Assembly (NCBI GenBank): GCA_003265685.1
Contig: QJOU01000038.1
Location: 1-64,000 of the forward strand
Direction of reading: 5' to 3'
Length of the DNA: 64,000 nucleotides
From: Piscinibacter caeni
Lineage (GTDB): Bacteria; Pseudomonadota; Gammaproteobacteria; Burkholderiales; Burkholderiaceae_C
In this document: piece by piece, positions 47,429 to 56,477 of the stretch
Layout of the letters: each line of letters opens with the position of its first letter
Position numbering within the stretch: position 1 is the first letter of the stretch
Made by a program: the position numbers and the translations under genes
Notes under the pieces: generated by a model
Told to the model about the DNA's origin: nothing
Database searches by the model: none
The model's input: only the letters and a program-made list of their open reading frames with translations

Positions 47429-48453
47429 TCGTTCACCAGCACGACGTTGCCCAGTGCGCCGTTGGCGCCAACCAGTTCGTGCGCCTGCGCTGCCTCGGCG
47501 AGGACGAACGCGCGGTCCAGCACGGGCTTGATGCGGCCCTGGGCCACCTGCTGCAATCCCCACGTGAACTCCTCCAGGTCGCCCATCAGCGTGCCGCGCA
47601 GCGTCTTGTGCGCGAAGAAGAACTCGCGCACCTGGATCGTCGCCTCGTTGCCGGTGACGAATCCCATGGTCACGACGGTGCCGCCCACGCGCGTCGCATC
47701 GATGCTGCGCTGCAGGACGGTTCCGCCGAGGTTGTCGATCGTCACGTCGGCGCCGCGCCCGTGGCTCCAGTCGATGACCCGCTTGACGAAGTCGTCGCGG
47801 CGCACGTCCACCACCAGGTCCGCTCCGAGCTGCCTGACCAGTTCGGCCTTCTCCTCGGAGTCCACCGTGGTCGCCACGTGGGCGCCGAGCGACTTTGCGA
47901 GCTGGATGCTGAAGCTGCTCGTGCCGGCCGCGCCGGCCTGGATCAGCACATGGTCGCCGGCGCGCACCTGCCCGACGGTGCGCACGGCGCGCACTCCGGT
48001 GACGAGCACCATGGGCAGGGTTGCGACCTGCGCGGGCGTCAGACCGGTCGAATCCTTGACGACCCAGCGTGCGGGCACCTCCACGTACTGCGCGTAAGTG
48101 CCCCAGCGCAGGATGCCGCCGATGGCGTAGGAGGGGGCCGCGCTGAGCGGCCGGGTGTCGTCGTCGCGCCCGTCGAGCGGGTAGCCGGGCATGGGAATCA
48201 CGCGGTCACCGGTCACGAATCCGGTGACGCCGGGGCCGACTTCCGCGATCACGCCGGAGGCGTCCGAGCCGAGCACATGCGGCAAGGCGATGTCACGCGT
48301 GATGACGCCCTGGCGCAGGAAGACTTCGAGCCGGTTGACGCCGGAGGCGAGGACCTTGATCAGGACATGGCCGGCCCGTGGCTTCGGTGTGGGGACCTCT
48401 TCGAGCTTAAGGACGCTCGCCGGGCCGAATTCTCTGAACAATGCTGCTTTCAT
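47425..48453 (-). CDS. Zinc-independent MDR family oxidoreductase (quinone oxidoreductase-like)
   Basis: A 342-residue medium-chain dehydrogenase/reductase. The GroES-like domain has the HVLGSDASGVIAEVG segment, and the Rossmann motif is AGAAGTSSFSIQLAKSLGA. Zinc ligands of alcohol dehydrogenases are not preserved, so it is closer to NADPH:quinone oxidoreductase or enoyl reductases. Both ends overlap neighbours by ATGA (48453 with the RidA gene, 47428 with the NADP oxidoreductase), showing coupled translation. It probably reduces an unsaturated intermediate of the pathway encoded by the operon. Confidence 0.87.
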   Translation of the reverse strand: MKAALFREFGPASVLKLEEVPTPKPRAGHVLIKVLASGVNRLEVFLRQGVITRDIALPHVLGSDASGVIAEVGPGVTGFVTGDRVIPMPGYPLDGRDDDTRPLSAAPSYAIGGILRWGTYAQYVEVPARWVVKDSTGLTPAQVATLPMVLVTGVRAVRTVGQVRAGDHVLIQAGAAGTSSFSIQLAKSLGAHVATTVDSEEKAELVRQLGADLVVDVRRDDFVKRVIDWSHGRGADVTIDNLGGTVLQRSIDATRVGGTVVTMGFVTGNEATIQVREFFFAHKTLRGTLMGDLEEFTWGLQQVAQGRIKPVLDRAFVLAEAAQAHELVGANGALGNVVLVNE

Positions 48454-48911
48454 GGGGTGTTGGTGGTGGGTGGGGAAAGGGTGAAGGACACCAGCAGCTC
48501 GATGGCCGCGCCGCTGGGAAGATGGGTGATGGGAATGAGCCCCCGGGCATGCCGTCCGCGGGGGCCCAGGAACTCCATGAACGTTTCGGATGCCGCGTCC
48601 AGCACGGCCGGCAGTGCGTCGAAGCCAGGCGCACACGCGATATAGCCGTCCACGCGTGCAAGCTCGATCGCATCGAGTCCCCCGGGCACCGCCTTGTCGA
48701 TCTGGCCGAGCACATTCAGTGCGGCGGCGCGCGCCGCTTCACGGCCGGCGCGCAGGTCCAGCGCATCGCCGAGGCGGCCCGGGTGCACCATCTTTCCGTC
48801 GTTGATCGGGAACTGGCCGGAGACGAAGCCTGCGGGACCGCGCACCACGACGGCCTGGTATGCACCCAGCGGTGCGGGCACTTGTGTGGGGATCGAGTCG
48901 AGGTTGCTCAT
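48450..48911 (-). CDS. RidA/YjgF-family protein (first)
   Basis: A 153-residue RidA-like protein of the longer subgroup. FVSGQFPI is the usual first strand motif and FMEFLGPRGRHARGLIPITHLP carries an arginine near the position of the catalytic arginine of imine deaminases. RidA proteins hydrolyse enamines and imines; in the Rut pathway RutC acts on 3-aminoacrylate. Next to a flavin monooxygenase and flavin reductase, such a role is likely here. It overlaps the MDR gene by 4 bp and lies 3 bp after the flavin reductase gene. Confidence 0.82.
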   Translation of the reverse strand: MSNLDSIPTQVPAPLGAYQAVVVRGPAGFVSGQFPINDGKMVHPGRLGDALDLRAGREAARAAALNVLGQIDKAVPGGLDAIELARVDGYIACAPGFDALPAVLDAASETFMEFLGPRGRHARGLIPITHLPSGAAIELLVSFTLSPPTTNTP

Positions 48912-48914
48912 GGT

Positions 48915-49469
48915 CTATGCGCCGGCAGTCGCGATCGACGCGGGGATCTCGTCCGCGCCTTCTCGCGCGCACTGCAAGGCGGCATAGGCGCGGCGAAAGT
49001 GCAGCAGCGGGGTTCGTTCATTGCACTCGGCGCTCAGGACCATGGCGGCGATGCAAACGTGATCGCCCGCATCCCAGCGCCCGAACCGCACGGCCGTCAA
49101 CCGGACCGCGCCTGCGGCGATGGTCGCGGTGTCGTCGCGGCCCTTCGGGCGATGCAGCCAGGACGCGGGTACCGCGGGCCGGTTCGGGCGCGCCAGCGCC
49201 TCGGCAATGTGGCGCTGCGAGTGCCCCAGGACCGTGAGCCCGAAACGGCCGCGGTCGAGCGACGGCAGCATCGAACTGCCCCGCTGCAGCGCGAACAGGA
49301 CCAGCGGAGGGTCGAGCGACAGGCTGATCAGCGAACTGAGGGTCACGCCGCGGACGGACTGTCCGTCAGCGACCGTCAACACGGCCACCGACGCAGCATG
49401 GTTGGCCATGGCCGTGCGAAACGCGGCCGGATTCAGGTCGGCGTGGTCGATCACGGTGTCGCCATCCAT
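48915..49469 (-). CDS. Flavin reductase (RutF/HpaC-like)
   Basis: A 184-residue flavin reductase domain protein. FRTAMANHAASVAVLTVADG at the N-terminus and VRGVTLSSLISLSLDPPLVL are the flavin-binding signatures, and DHVCIAAMVLS is typical of the C-terminal half. It should supply reduced FMN or FAD to the luciferase-like monooxygenase encoded 7 bp upstream, forming a two-component oxygenase. The ATG at 49469 follows closely on the upstream stop. Confidence 0.88.
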   Translation of the reverse strand: MDGDTVIDHADLNPAAFRTAMANHAASVAVLTVADGQSVRGVTLSSLISLSLDPPLVLFALQRGSSMLPSLDRGRFGLTVLGHSQRHIAEALARPNRPAVPASWLHRPKGRDDTATIAAGAVRLTAVRFGRWDAGDHVCIAAMVLSAECNERTPLLHFRRAYAALQCAREGADEIPASIATAGA

Positions 49470-49476
49470 GGCGGCC

Positions 49477-50511
49477 TCACGCCGGCACCGCGCGGACTTC
49501 GGCCTGCGCCATGGCCGTGGCGGCGTGTACCGCCGGCAGGACCTCGTCGGCGAGCTCACGCATGACGTCCGAGGCCGGTCGCTGGCCATACTTGAGGTTG
49601 AAGATCACGTGGCGGACGCCGATGGCGTGCAACCGGGTCAGCAGCTGCACCAAGGGACGCCGTCCGAGGCGATAACCCAGGTGCATCGAGGTGGGGGCGG
49701 CGTCGGGGTCGCGCAGCAGGTCGATGTAGAGCGACTGTGCGAAGGGCAGGTCGGCGGTGGGCCTTACGCTCGCTTGGGCACGCTTCCATTCGACGATCAG
49801 CCGTGCCTGAAGGTCCGGCTCCCGCGGATACGACAGCCAGCCCTGGGCATGCTCGGCAATCCACTCCAGGCTCTGTCCGCTGCGCCCAGTGACCAGCACC
49901 GGAATCCCGCCGGCAACGGCCTTCGGAACCAGATCGACGCCCTGCATCGCGCCGTACCGGCTCCGGATGGCGGGGAACGACTCGGTGAGCGCCCGTCGAA
50001 ACACCAACAGGTTCTCACGGAACAACTCGGCCCGTTCGTCGAGGCCCACCCCGAACGCCGGGAACTCGCTCGGCCGGTCACCCGAGGCGACGCCGAGCAC
50101 CAGGCGCCCGCCGCTGAGCTGATCCACCGATGCCGCGGCCTTGGCCGTGTGCAAGGGGTGGCGCAGCGGCAGGATGATCGCCGCCGTGCCGAGCGCGATG
50201 GTGCTCGTGCGGGCGGCGATATGTCCCAGGTAGACGAACGGGTCGAAGATCTGCCCGATGTCGCCGAAGCCTGGGTCGCGCAGCGGCACGTCCCGAAACC
50301 ACAGCGCGTCGAAGCCCGTCGATTCGGCGAACTGCGCCAGCTCGGTCTGGCCCTGCATGGTGGGCTGATCGCCGCTGTAGGCCTCGATGGGGAACAGCAC
50401 GCCCAGCGTGAGTCGGGGCTGGCCGAACAGTTGCCGATAGCCACGGCTGTGCTCCACCGGCACGGCGCGGTTGACCGACAAGAGGTGAGGTTCGCGAGGA
50501 AGGGGCGACAT
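49477..50511 (-). CDS. Luciferase-like flavin-dependent monooxygenase (LLM class)
   Basis: A 344-residue TIM-barrel monooxygenase. LTLGVLFPIEAYSGDQPTMQ, FDALWFRDVPLRDPGFGDIG and GGRLVLGVASGDRP are conserved blocks, close to the BA3436-type subgroup as I remember it. It would use reduced flavin from the adjacent reductase and O2 to oxygenate an organic substrate, possibly opening an N-heterocycle as RutA does. The start at 50511 has GGGAGAA upstream. First gene of the unit and divergent from a LysR regulator, which probably controls it. Confidence 0.88.
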   Translation of the reverse strand: MSPLPREPHLLSVNRAVPVEHSRGYRQLFGQPRLTLGVLFPIEAYSGDQPTMQGQTELAQFAESTGFDALWFRDVPLRDPGFGDIGQIFDPFVYLGHIAARTSTIALGTAAIILPLRHPLHTAKAAASVDQLSGGRLVLGVASGDRPSEFPAFGVGLDERAELFRENLLVFRRALTESFPAIRSRYGAMQGVDLVPKAVAGGIPVLVTGRSGQSLEWIAEHAQGWLSYPREPDLQARLIVEWKRAQASVRPTADLPFAQSLYIDLLRDPDAAPTSMHLGYRLGRRPLVQLLTRLHAIGVRHVIFNLKYGQRPASDVMRELADEVLPAVHAATAMAQAEVRAVPA

Positions 50512-50616
50512 GGATGTTCTCCCAGGTGCCTGTGGTGATGCCATTGCACTGGAATGTCTAATCTGTCCAACGGGTTGAAATCTAGAGTCCCGTGAATGGA
50601 AGAACAACCAAGACTT

Positions 50617-50633
50617 TGATCCGCGTAAGATCA
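50617..50633. promoter_or_regulatory. Possible LysR-type binding site
   Basis: TGATC-CGCGTAA-GATCA is a dyad 26 bp before the LysR start, in the region shared with the divergent monooxygenase operon. LysR boxes are usually short dyads of this kind. No second site was seen. Confidence 0.4.
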
Positions 50634-50659
50634 GAAAAACTAATCGATCAAATCGACCT

Positions 50660-51589
50660 ATGCGCCGTCTCACCCATCTGAACGGACTGCGCGCCCTCGA
50701 GGCTGCAGCGCGCCATCGCAGCTTCGCGCTCGCCGCCGAGGAGTTGTCCGTGACACCGGCAGCGGTCAGCCAGCAGATCAAGACCTTGGAGGATTACCTC
50801 GGCGTCGTGCTGTTCAGGCGCATCGCAAGGGGCGTCGTCCTCACCGACACGGCGCAGGCCATGCTGCCCGAGCTGCGCCAGGGCTTCGATCTGATCGCAG
50901 CCGGCCTGGCGCGAGCTGCAGAAGCCACCGGCCGTTCGACCTTGGTCGTGAGCTTGACGCCTTCGGTGGCCGCCAAATGGTTGATGCCGCGCCTGGAGCG
51001 GTTCACCGCCATGCATCCCGAGATCGAGATCCGACTCGACACCACGACGCGGCTCGTCGAGTTCTCGCGCGAGCAGGTCGACGTGGCACTGCGCTACGGC
51101 GGTGGGCGCTGGCCGGGGTTGCGGGCGACGCTCTTGATGACGGAAGAAGTCTTCCCCGTCTGCAGCCCCAGGCTGTTGACCGGCCGCAGCGGGCTGCGCC
51201 GGATCGAGGACCTGTCACGTCACACGCTGATCCACGACGCGTCGATGCCCGCGGCCAGCGCGTTCCCGCAGTGGTCCACGTGGCTGGAGGCGGCGGGCGC
51301 CTCGCGGCTCGACGTCACGCGCGGGCTGCACTTGAATGCGTCCATGCTGGCGATCCAAGCGGCGATCGAAGGTCAGGGCGTGGCCCTGGGCCGCAGCGTG
51401 CTTGTGGCCGACGACCTGGCCACCGGCAGGCTGGTCAGGCCATTTGCGTTCCGCTTTCCGCTGCAGTTCGGCTACCACATCGTGCATCCACGCCGGCCGT
51501 CCCAGCCGCACGCCGTCGACGCCTTCTGCACCTGGCTCGAGGCGGAAGCGCATCCGCCCGCTGCGAAAAGGCCTGACCGGATTCGGTGA
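50660..51589 (+). CDS. LysR-family transcriptional regulator (GcvA-like)
   Basis: A 309-residue LTTR. The N-terminal winged HTH (about residues 5-65: LNGLRALEAAARHRSFALAA, then AVSQQIKTLEDYLG) and the PBP2-type effector domain resemble GcvA/AmpR. It is divergent from the monooxygenase operon at 49477-50511, the classic LTTR arrangement, so it is the likely activator of that operon in response to a pathway compound. Confidence 0.93.
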   Translation: MRRLTHLNGLRALEAAARHRSFALAAEELSVTPAAVSQQIKTLEDYLGVVLFRRIARGVVLTDTAQAMLPELRQGFDLIAAGLARAAEATGRSTLVVSLTPSVAAKWLMPRLERFTAMHPEIEIRLDTTTRLVEFSREQVDVALRYGGGRWPGLRATLLMTEEVFPVCSPRLLTGRSGLRRIEDLSRHTLIHDASMPAASAFPQWSTWLEAAGASRLDVTRGLHLNASMLAIQAAIEGQGVALGRSVLVADDLATGRLVRPFAFRFPLQFGYHIVHPRRPSQPHAVDAFCTWLEAEAHPPAAKRPDRIR

Positions 51590-51701
51590 CCGAACGGGGC
51601 CGTCCGGTCTCGAGGGGCTTGCTCGAGGCCCGCCTTCGCGATGGTGGGCCCGATTCGTGGTCCGATTCTTGACCCGACTCGTGGCCGGGACCGAGATCGG
51701 G

Positions 51702-51935
51702 ATGCGGCGGTACGCTCGCATCCTCGGTGGCGGGGTCGATGAGCTTGGCCTCGACAGGGCCGGCTACGGTACCCACTCGATGCGGTGCACTAAGACGACG
51801 TTGATGTATCGCCGCACGAAGAATCATCGGGCTGTCCAGCTGCTGCTTGGCCACTCGAAGATCGAGTCGACAGTGAGGTGCCTCGGAGTCGAGGTCGACG
51901 ACGCAATCGAGCGGTCCGAGCAAACGGAGATCTGA
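51702..51935 (+). pseudogene. C-terminal fragment of a tyrosine recombinase (second)
   Basis: About 77 codons (RYARILGGGVDELGLD, YGTHSMRCTK, RRTKNHRAVQLLLGHSK, ESTVRCLGVEVDDAI) form the end of the same integrase group as the fragment at 39071-39161. The HxxR motif (HSMR) and LGH box remain; the catalytic tyrosine position is a cysteine (VRCL instead of VRYL). The 5' part is missing. Confidence 0.7.
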
Positions 51936-52444
51936 GCGCGGAGCAGCCTGCGCCGCGCCTGGCGCGGCGTCCCGGGGCCGGCTGAGCGGACAGCTTCCTG
52001 GTGCGCGGCCGTACCAGCGGCTCCGACCAGAAAGCGACCTTCCGCTCCGCCTAAGGAAGGAGGCCGTCTCGACTCCGTTGCGCCCGAGCAGCACATCACC
52101 AGCCTCGACACCGGCCAGCTGCTCCGGACCGCTGACCTGCTCGACGCAGCGCAGCCGCGCAACGGGAGGTTCACTGGCACAGCGATTGCCGATGTCACGT
52201 ATGGCCTTGCGAGCCCATCCTGCAAACGCCCTGACCCTGGCCGCGCTTGGCTTGGTGCCGGGCGGAGCACACGTGCTTGAGCTGCCCGCCAAGATGAGCT
52301 GTTCACCGTCCCTGTAGGATGATGTTGCGAATACGCAGTACGCCTGGTACGGACTTGCAGGCGCAGCGGTCCAGGTCTTCGGCGCACTCACCGTTGCGGC
52401 ACTGGAGTCTTCGAAGAACATCTCTCTCCAGCCTTGCCCACCAC
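51936..52444. other. Intergenic region without recognised gene
   Basis: About 509 bp between the integrase fragment and the IS1182 remnant. Open frames exist on the minus strand but none shows a family signature. Confidence 0.4.
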
Positions 52445-52803
52445 TGTCTGCACGTTGTAGCCGACGATGCCCGTGCCACGCCCGCTCGTAGCCATGGAGC
52501 GGGCGTCCGGATCGGTCAGCGAGAGCTGTTGGTCCTTGGTGGATCTCATCTCGCGCCCTACTAGCTGCAGTTGCCTGACCTGCGCGCGCACATTCGCGGT
52601 CTTGGACGTCAGGTGCTCCACGCGGCCAGGAAGAGCGGCAGACGGCTCTCGATCGGCGCGATCGAGCTCGGCGAGATGGTGGGCGATGCTGTCTTCGAGC
52701 TGCTGCAGCCGTGCCTCGAGCTTGCACTCGGTGAAGTTCTTGTCCCGGTTGTTCACCGCCTTGAACTTGCTGCCGTCGATGGCCACGATCCCGTGATCGA
52801 ACA
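52445..52803 (-). pseudogene. IS1182-family transposase remnant
   Basis: About 120 codons (HGIVAIDGSKFKAVNNRDKN to ATSGRGTGIVGYNVQ) correspond to the middle of the transposase at 20999-22444, with clear divergence (for example EPSAALPGRVEHLTSK). Both ends are missing. It abuts the 3' end of the AceE-type gene, marking an old recombination boundary. Confidence 0.85.
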
Positions 52804-52854
52804 GCCTTGAAGGCTGCCGGCGACGAGGCGGGCGGAAGAGAACGATGCTTTCAG

Positions 52855-55563
52855 TCAACATGCCCAAGGCGCCGTTGCATCGGCGTCGATGCCGTAGCGC
52901 CTGATCGCCTGACCACAGAGACCGCGATCAACACGGCCGGTGCGCGCCAGGGAATCCAGGGCAGCCAGGACGATGTGAACGCGATCCACCTCGAAGAAGG
53001 TGCGCAGTGCAGTTCGCGTGTCGCTGCGGCCGAAACCGTCGGTACCCAGCACGGTGAACGGAGCGGTCACGTGCCCGGCCACCAGTTGGGGCCAGGCGCG
53101 AACGTAGTCGCTGGCGGCGATCACAGGGGCATCGCCCGCGAGACACGCAGCCAGATGGCTCCGGCGCTGAGGTTCTTCCGGGTGCATGCGATTGAACCGC
53201 TCGATTTCGCGCGCCTCGCGCGAGAGTTCGCTGTAGCTCGTCGCGCTCCAGACTTCGGCACCGATCTGCCAGTCGTCACGCAGCAGGTCCGCAGCCGCGA
53301 TCACTTCGCGAAGGATGGCACCCGACCCGAGCAGACGGACCGCGGGAATTGCATCACCACCCTCGACTCCCACGTTGGCATATCTGTACAGGCCGCGTAT
53401 GACGTCCCTGGCTGCACCATCGGGCAGCGAGGGCTGCGCGTAGTTCTCGTTCATCAGCGTGACGTAGTAGAAGACGTCGCGTTGCTGCTCGAGCATCTCT
53501 CGCGTGCCGTGATCGAGGATGACGGCGAGCTCGGCGGCGAACGCCGGGTCGTAGGCCCGGCAGTTGGGTACGGTGGATGCCGTGAGAAGGCTGCTGCCGT
53601 CTTGGTGTTGCAGGCCTTCGCCGCCGAGCGTGGTGCGGCCGGCCGTCGCCCCGAGCAGGAATCCGCGGGCGCGCTGGTCGGCGGCCGCCCAGATCGCGTC
53701 GCCCACGCGCTGGAAACCGAACATCGAGTAGTAGATGTAGAACGGCAGCATGGGCAGGCCGTGAACGCTGTAGCTCGTGGCTGCGGCCGTCCAGCTCGCG
53801 ATGGCGCCCGCCTCGCTGATGCCCTCTTCGAGGATCTGCCCGTCAAGCGCCTCGCGGTAGGAAAGCACCGAGCCGATGTCCTCAGGCTCGTAGCGCTGGC
53901 CCACGCTCGAGTAGATGCCGACCTGCTTGAACAGGTTGGCCATGCCAAATGTGCGCGCCTCGTCGGCGACGATCGGCACGACGCGCGGACCGAAGGCTGC
54001 ATCCTTCATCAGGTTGCCCAGCAGGCGGACGAAGGCCATCGTCGTGGACATCTCCTTGCCTGCCGCACGGACTGCGAATGCACCGTATTCGTCGAGTGCC
54101 GGCACGGGGAGCACCTGCGTCGTCGGCAACCTGTGGGGCAGGGGACCGCCCAGCTTGGCGCGCCGCTCCCGCAGGTAGCGCATGTCGGCGCTGTCGTCGG
54201 CGGGTCTGACAAACGCGAGCTGGGTCGCCTGCGCGTCGGAGAGGGGCAAGTTGAAACGGTTGCGGAACTCGATGAGCGCGCCGTCGTCCAGCTTCTTCTG
54301 GCTGTGCGTGGTCATCTTGCCCTGACCGGCCGAGCCCATGCCGTAGCCCTTCTTGGTGTGGGCCAGCACCACCGTCGGCTCGCCACGATGCGCTGCTGCG
54401 GCCGCGTAGGCAGCGTGGATCTTCACGAGGTCGTGGCCGCCGCGCTTCAGGCGGTCGATCTGCTCGTCGGTCATCCCCTCGGCCAGGCGCACCAGTTCCT
54501 CGTGCTGGCCAAAGAAGTTGTCACGGTTGAAGCGCCCGTCCTTGGCCGCAAAGGTCTGCATCTGGCCGTCCACCGTGTGGGCAAACACGCGCGTCAGCGC
54601 CCCCGTGAGGTCGCGTGCGAACAGCCCGTCCCAGTCGCTGCCCCAGATGAGCTTGATCACGTTCCAGCCGGCACCGCGGAACAGCTTCTCGAGCTCGTCG
54701 ATGATGCGGCCGTTGCCGCGCACCGGCCCGTCGAGGCGCTGCAGGTTGCAGTTGACGACCCAGATCAGGTTGTCGAGCTTCTCGCGTGCGGCCAGCGTCA
54801 GCGCGCTCATGCTCTCGGGCTCGTCCATCTCGCCGTCCCCGAAGACGCCCCACACCTTCCGGCCTTTGCAGTTCAACAACCCTCGATCGGTCAGGTAGCG
54901 CATGAAACGCGCTTGGTAGATCGAGCTGATCGGCCCGATTCCCATCGAGCCGGTCGGAAACTGCCAGAAGTCGGGCATCAGGTACGGATGCGGGTAGCTC
55001 GACAGGCCTCTCGCGCCGGCTTGGGAGGCACGGAGTTCCTGGCGGTAGTGCGAAAGGTCCGCTTCGCTCAACCGTCCTTCGAGGAAGGCGCGCGCATAGA
55101 CACCCGGCGCGCTGTGCGGCTGGAAGAACACGAGGTCACCGCCATGGCCGTCGGTGCGTGCGCGGAAGAAGTGGTTGAACCCGACCTCGAACAGGTCGGC
55201 GGCGCTCGCATAGCTCGCGATGTGGCCGCCGAGTTCGCCGTATGCCGTATTGGCGCGGGCCACCATGGCCAGCGCATTCCAGCGCATCAGTGATGCAAGT
55301 CGCTCCTCGATCGCGAGATCGCCGGGGAAGGCGGGCTGCCGCTCCACCGGAATGCTGTTGACGTAAGGCGTTACGAGCTCCGGCGACCAGGCGATGCGCG
55401 GGTCGCGCGCCACGGCGGCCAGTTCGTCGAGGATGTATCGTGCGCGCTCCGGCCCCTGTGCCGCGAGGACGGACAGCAACGCATCGCGCCACTCCGCGGT
55501 TTCGATGGGGTCGATGTCGCCGCGGTCGGAGGCCAGATGGCGGGCCAGGCTGTGGTCGGTCAT
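52855..55563 (-). CDS. AceE-type homodimeric 2-oxoacid dehydrogenase E1 (pyruvate dehydrogenase E1-like)
   Basis: A 902-residue thiamine-diphosphate enzyme with the size and fold of AceE (887 in E. coli). The ThDP motif is FGDGEMDEPES...VNCNLQRLDGP; AHTKKGYGMG and HQDGSSLL are also characteristic, and the end ATAPWAC replaces the usual NPRLA. It decarboxylates pyruvate or a related 2-oxoacid and passes the acyl group to an E2 lipoyl protein. No E2 or E3 gene is adjacent, so it must borrow them or act like MdeB-type paralogues on another 2-oxoacid. It is the last gene of the 61437-52855 operon, 8 bp after the PhzF-like gene. Confidence 0.9.
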   Translation of the reverse strand: MTDHSLARHLASDRGDIDPIETAEWRDALLSVLAAQGPERARYILDELAAVARDPRIAWSPELVTPYVNSIPVERQPAFPGDLAIEERLASLMRWNALAMVARANTAYGELGGHIASYASAADLFEVGFNHFFRARTDGHGGDLVFFQPHSAPGVYARAFLEGRLSEADLSHYRQELRASQAGARGLSSYPHPYLMPDFWQFPTGSMGIGPISSIYQARFMRYLTDRGLLNCKGRKVWGVFGDGEMDEPESMSALTLAAREKLDNLIWVVNCNLQRLDGPVRGNGRIIDELEKLFRGAGWNVIKLIWGSDWDGLFARDLTGALTRVFAHTVDGQMQTFAAKDGRFNRDNFFGQHEELVRLAEGMTDEQIDRLKRGGHDLVKIHAAYAAAAAHRGEPTVVLAHTKKGYGMGSAGQGKMTTHSQKKLDDGALIEFRNRFNLPLSDAQATQLAFVRPADDSADMRYLRERRAKLGGPLPHRLPTTQVLPVPALDEYGAFAVRAAGKEMSTTMAFVRLLGNLMKDAAFGPRVVPIVADEARTFGMANLFKQVGIYSSVGQRYEPEDIGSVLSYREALDGQILEEGISEAGAIASWTAAATSYSVHGLPMLPFYIYYSMFGFQRVGDAIWAAADQRARGFLLGATAGRTTLGGEGLQHQDGSSLLTASTVPNCRAYDPAFAAELAVILDHGTREMLEQQRDVFYYVTLMNENYAQPSLPDGAARDVIRGLYRYANVGVEGGDAIPAVRLLGSGAILREVIAAADLLRDDWQIGAEVWSATSYSELSREAREIERFNRMHPEEPQRRSHLAACLAGDAPVIAASDYVRAWPQLVAGHVTAPFTVLGTDGFGRSDTRTALRTFFEVDRVHIVLAALDSLARTGRVDRGLCGQAIRRYGIDADATAPWAC

Positions 55564-55571
55564 GTGGAAGA

Positions 55572-56477
55572 TCAATGGATGCCGGTGGCCTGCGCCAACT
55601 CGACCTGGATCGTGTGGACATGGCGTGTCGTACCGCCGACGAACAGGCGTTCGATGCCGGGATCGCCGACTTCGATCTGCACCATCAGGCGCGATGGCGA
55701 GGGGGGCGCCATGCACGCTCCTTGTTCGATGATCAGTCGCCGCTCCGGCACGCCGCCGCGATCGTGCAAGTAGCAGCCCAGAGGGCCGGCGGCCATGCCC
55801 GTGGCGGCCTCCTCGGGTATGCCGAAGCGCGGCGCGAACATGCGTGTGGTGGCATGGCAGCCCCCTTCGGAAGGCGCCCAGGCGTAGTAGCCGACCAGAT
55901 CGAGATCCTCGCTGATCGCTTCGATTTCCTGCATGTCCGGCGCCAGGGACTGCAGCGCCTCGCGGTCACGCATGCCCACGAGGAGGAAGCGGTTGCCTGT
56001 CGAGACGACGATGGGCGGATGTGCGACGGAAAGCGCTGCGGCAGACGCCCCGACGCTGGCCTGGATCCGAGCGCGGGGGGCGCGCGCGCTGACGTTGGCC
56101 GGTTCGACGTAGACCGGCGAGCGCTGCTCCATCGCAGCGCGCTGTCCTTCGATGAAGACGGCGCGGCACCCGTCGATGGTTTCCTTGCTGCTGCGGCCGG
56201 CGCCCACCCGGCCGAGCTGGCGCAGATAGCTGAACGCAGCGATCGTGGCGTGACCACAGTGCGCGATCTGGCGCGTCGGTGTGAAGAACTCGAGCCGGAA
56301 GGCCGCGGCCGTCGAACGCGAGACGAACGCCGTCTCCGACAGGCCCGCAGCAGCGGCGATCGCCTGTCTCTCGGCCGGCGAGAGGCCATCGGCGTCGAGC
56401 ACGACGCCGGCCGGGTTGCCGCCTGCGCCCTGGTGGTCGAAGGCATGCACCACGTGAACCTGAACTGCGCGGCTCAT
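55572..56477 (-). CDS. PhzF-family isomerase/epimerase-like protein
   Basis: A 301-residue two-domain protein with the DapF-like PhzF fold. HVVHAFDHQGAGGNPAGVVL at the N-terminus, then the conserved glutamate in LSETAFV, and FFTPTRQIAHCGHATIA are the signature blocks. PhzF itself isomerises trans-2,3-dihydro-3-hydroxyanthranilate, but most members have unknown substrates. No other phenazine genes are present, so a catabolic isomerisation is more likely. Its start overlaps the upstream FAH stop as ATGA. Confidence 0.88.
   Translation of the reverse strand: MSRAVQVHVVHAFDHQGAGGNPAGVVLDADGLSPAERQAIAAAAGLSETAFVSRSTAAAFRLEFFTPTRQIAHCGHATIAAFSYLRQLGRVGAGRSSKETIDGCRAVFIEGQRAAMEQRSPVYVEPANVSARAPRARIQASVGASAAALSVAHPPIVVSTGNRFLLVGMRDREALQSLAPDMQEIEAISEDLDLVGYYAWAPSEGGCHATTRMFAPRFGIPEEAATGMAAGPLGCYLHDRGGVPERRLIIEQGACMAPPSPSRLMVQIEVGDPGIERLFVGGTTRHVHTIQVELAQATGIH

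Noticed and set aside
51936-52444. Minus-strand open frame reading into the IS1182 remnant
   Set aside because: No family similarity outside the transposase part; it is an artefact of the open frame continuing past the remnant.
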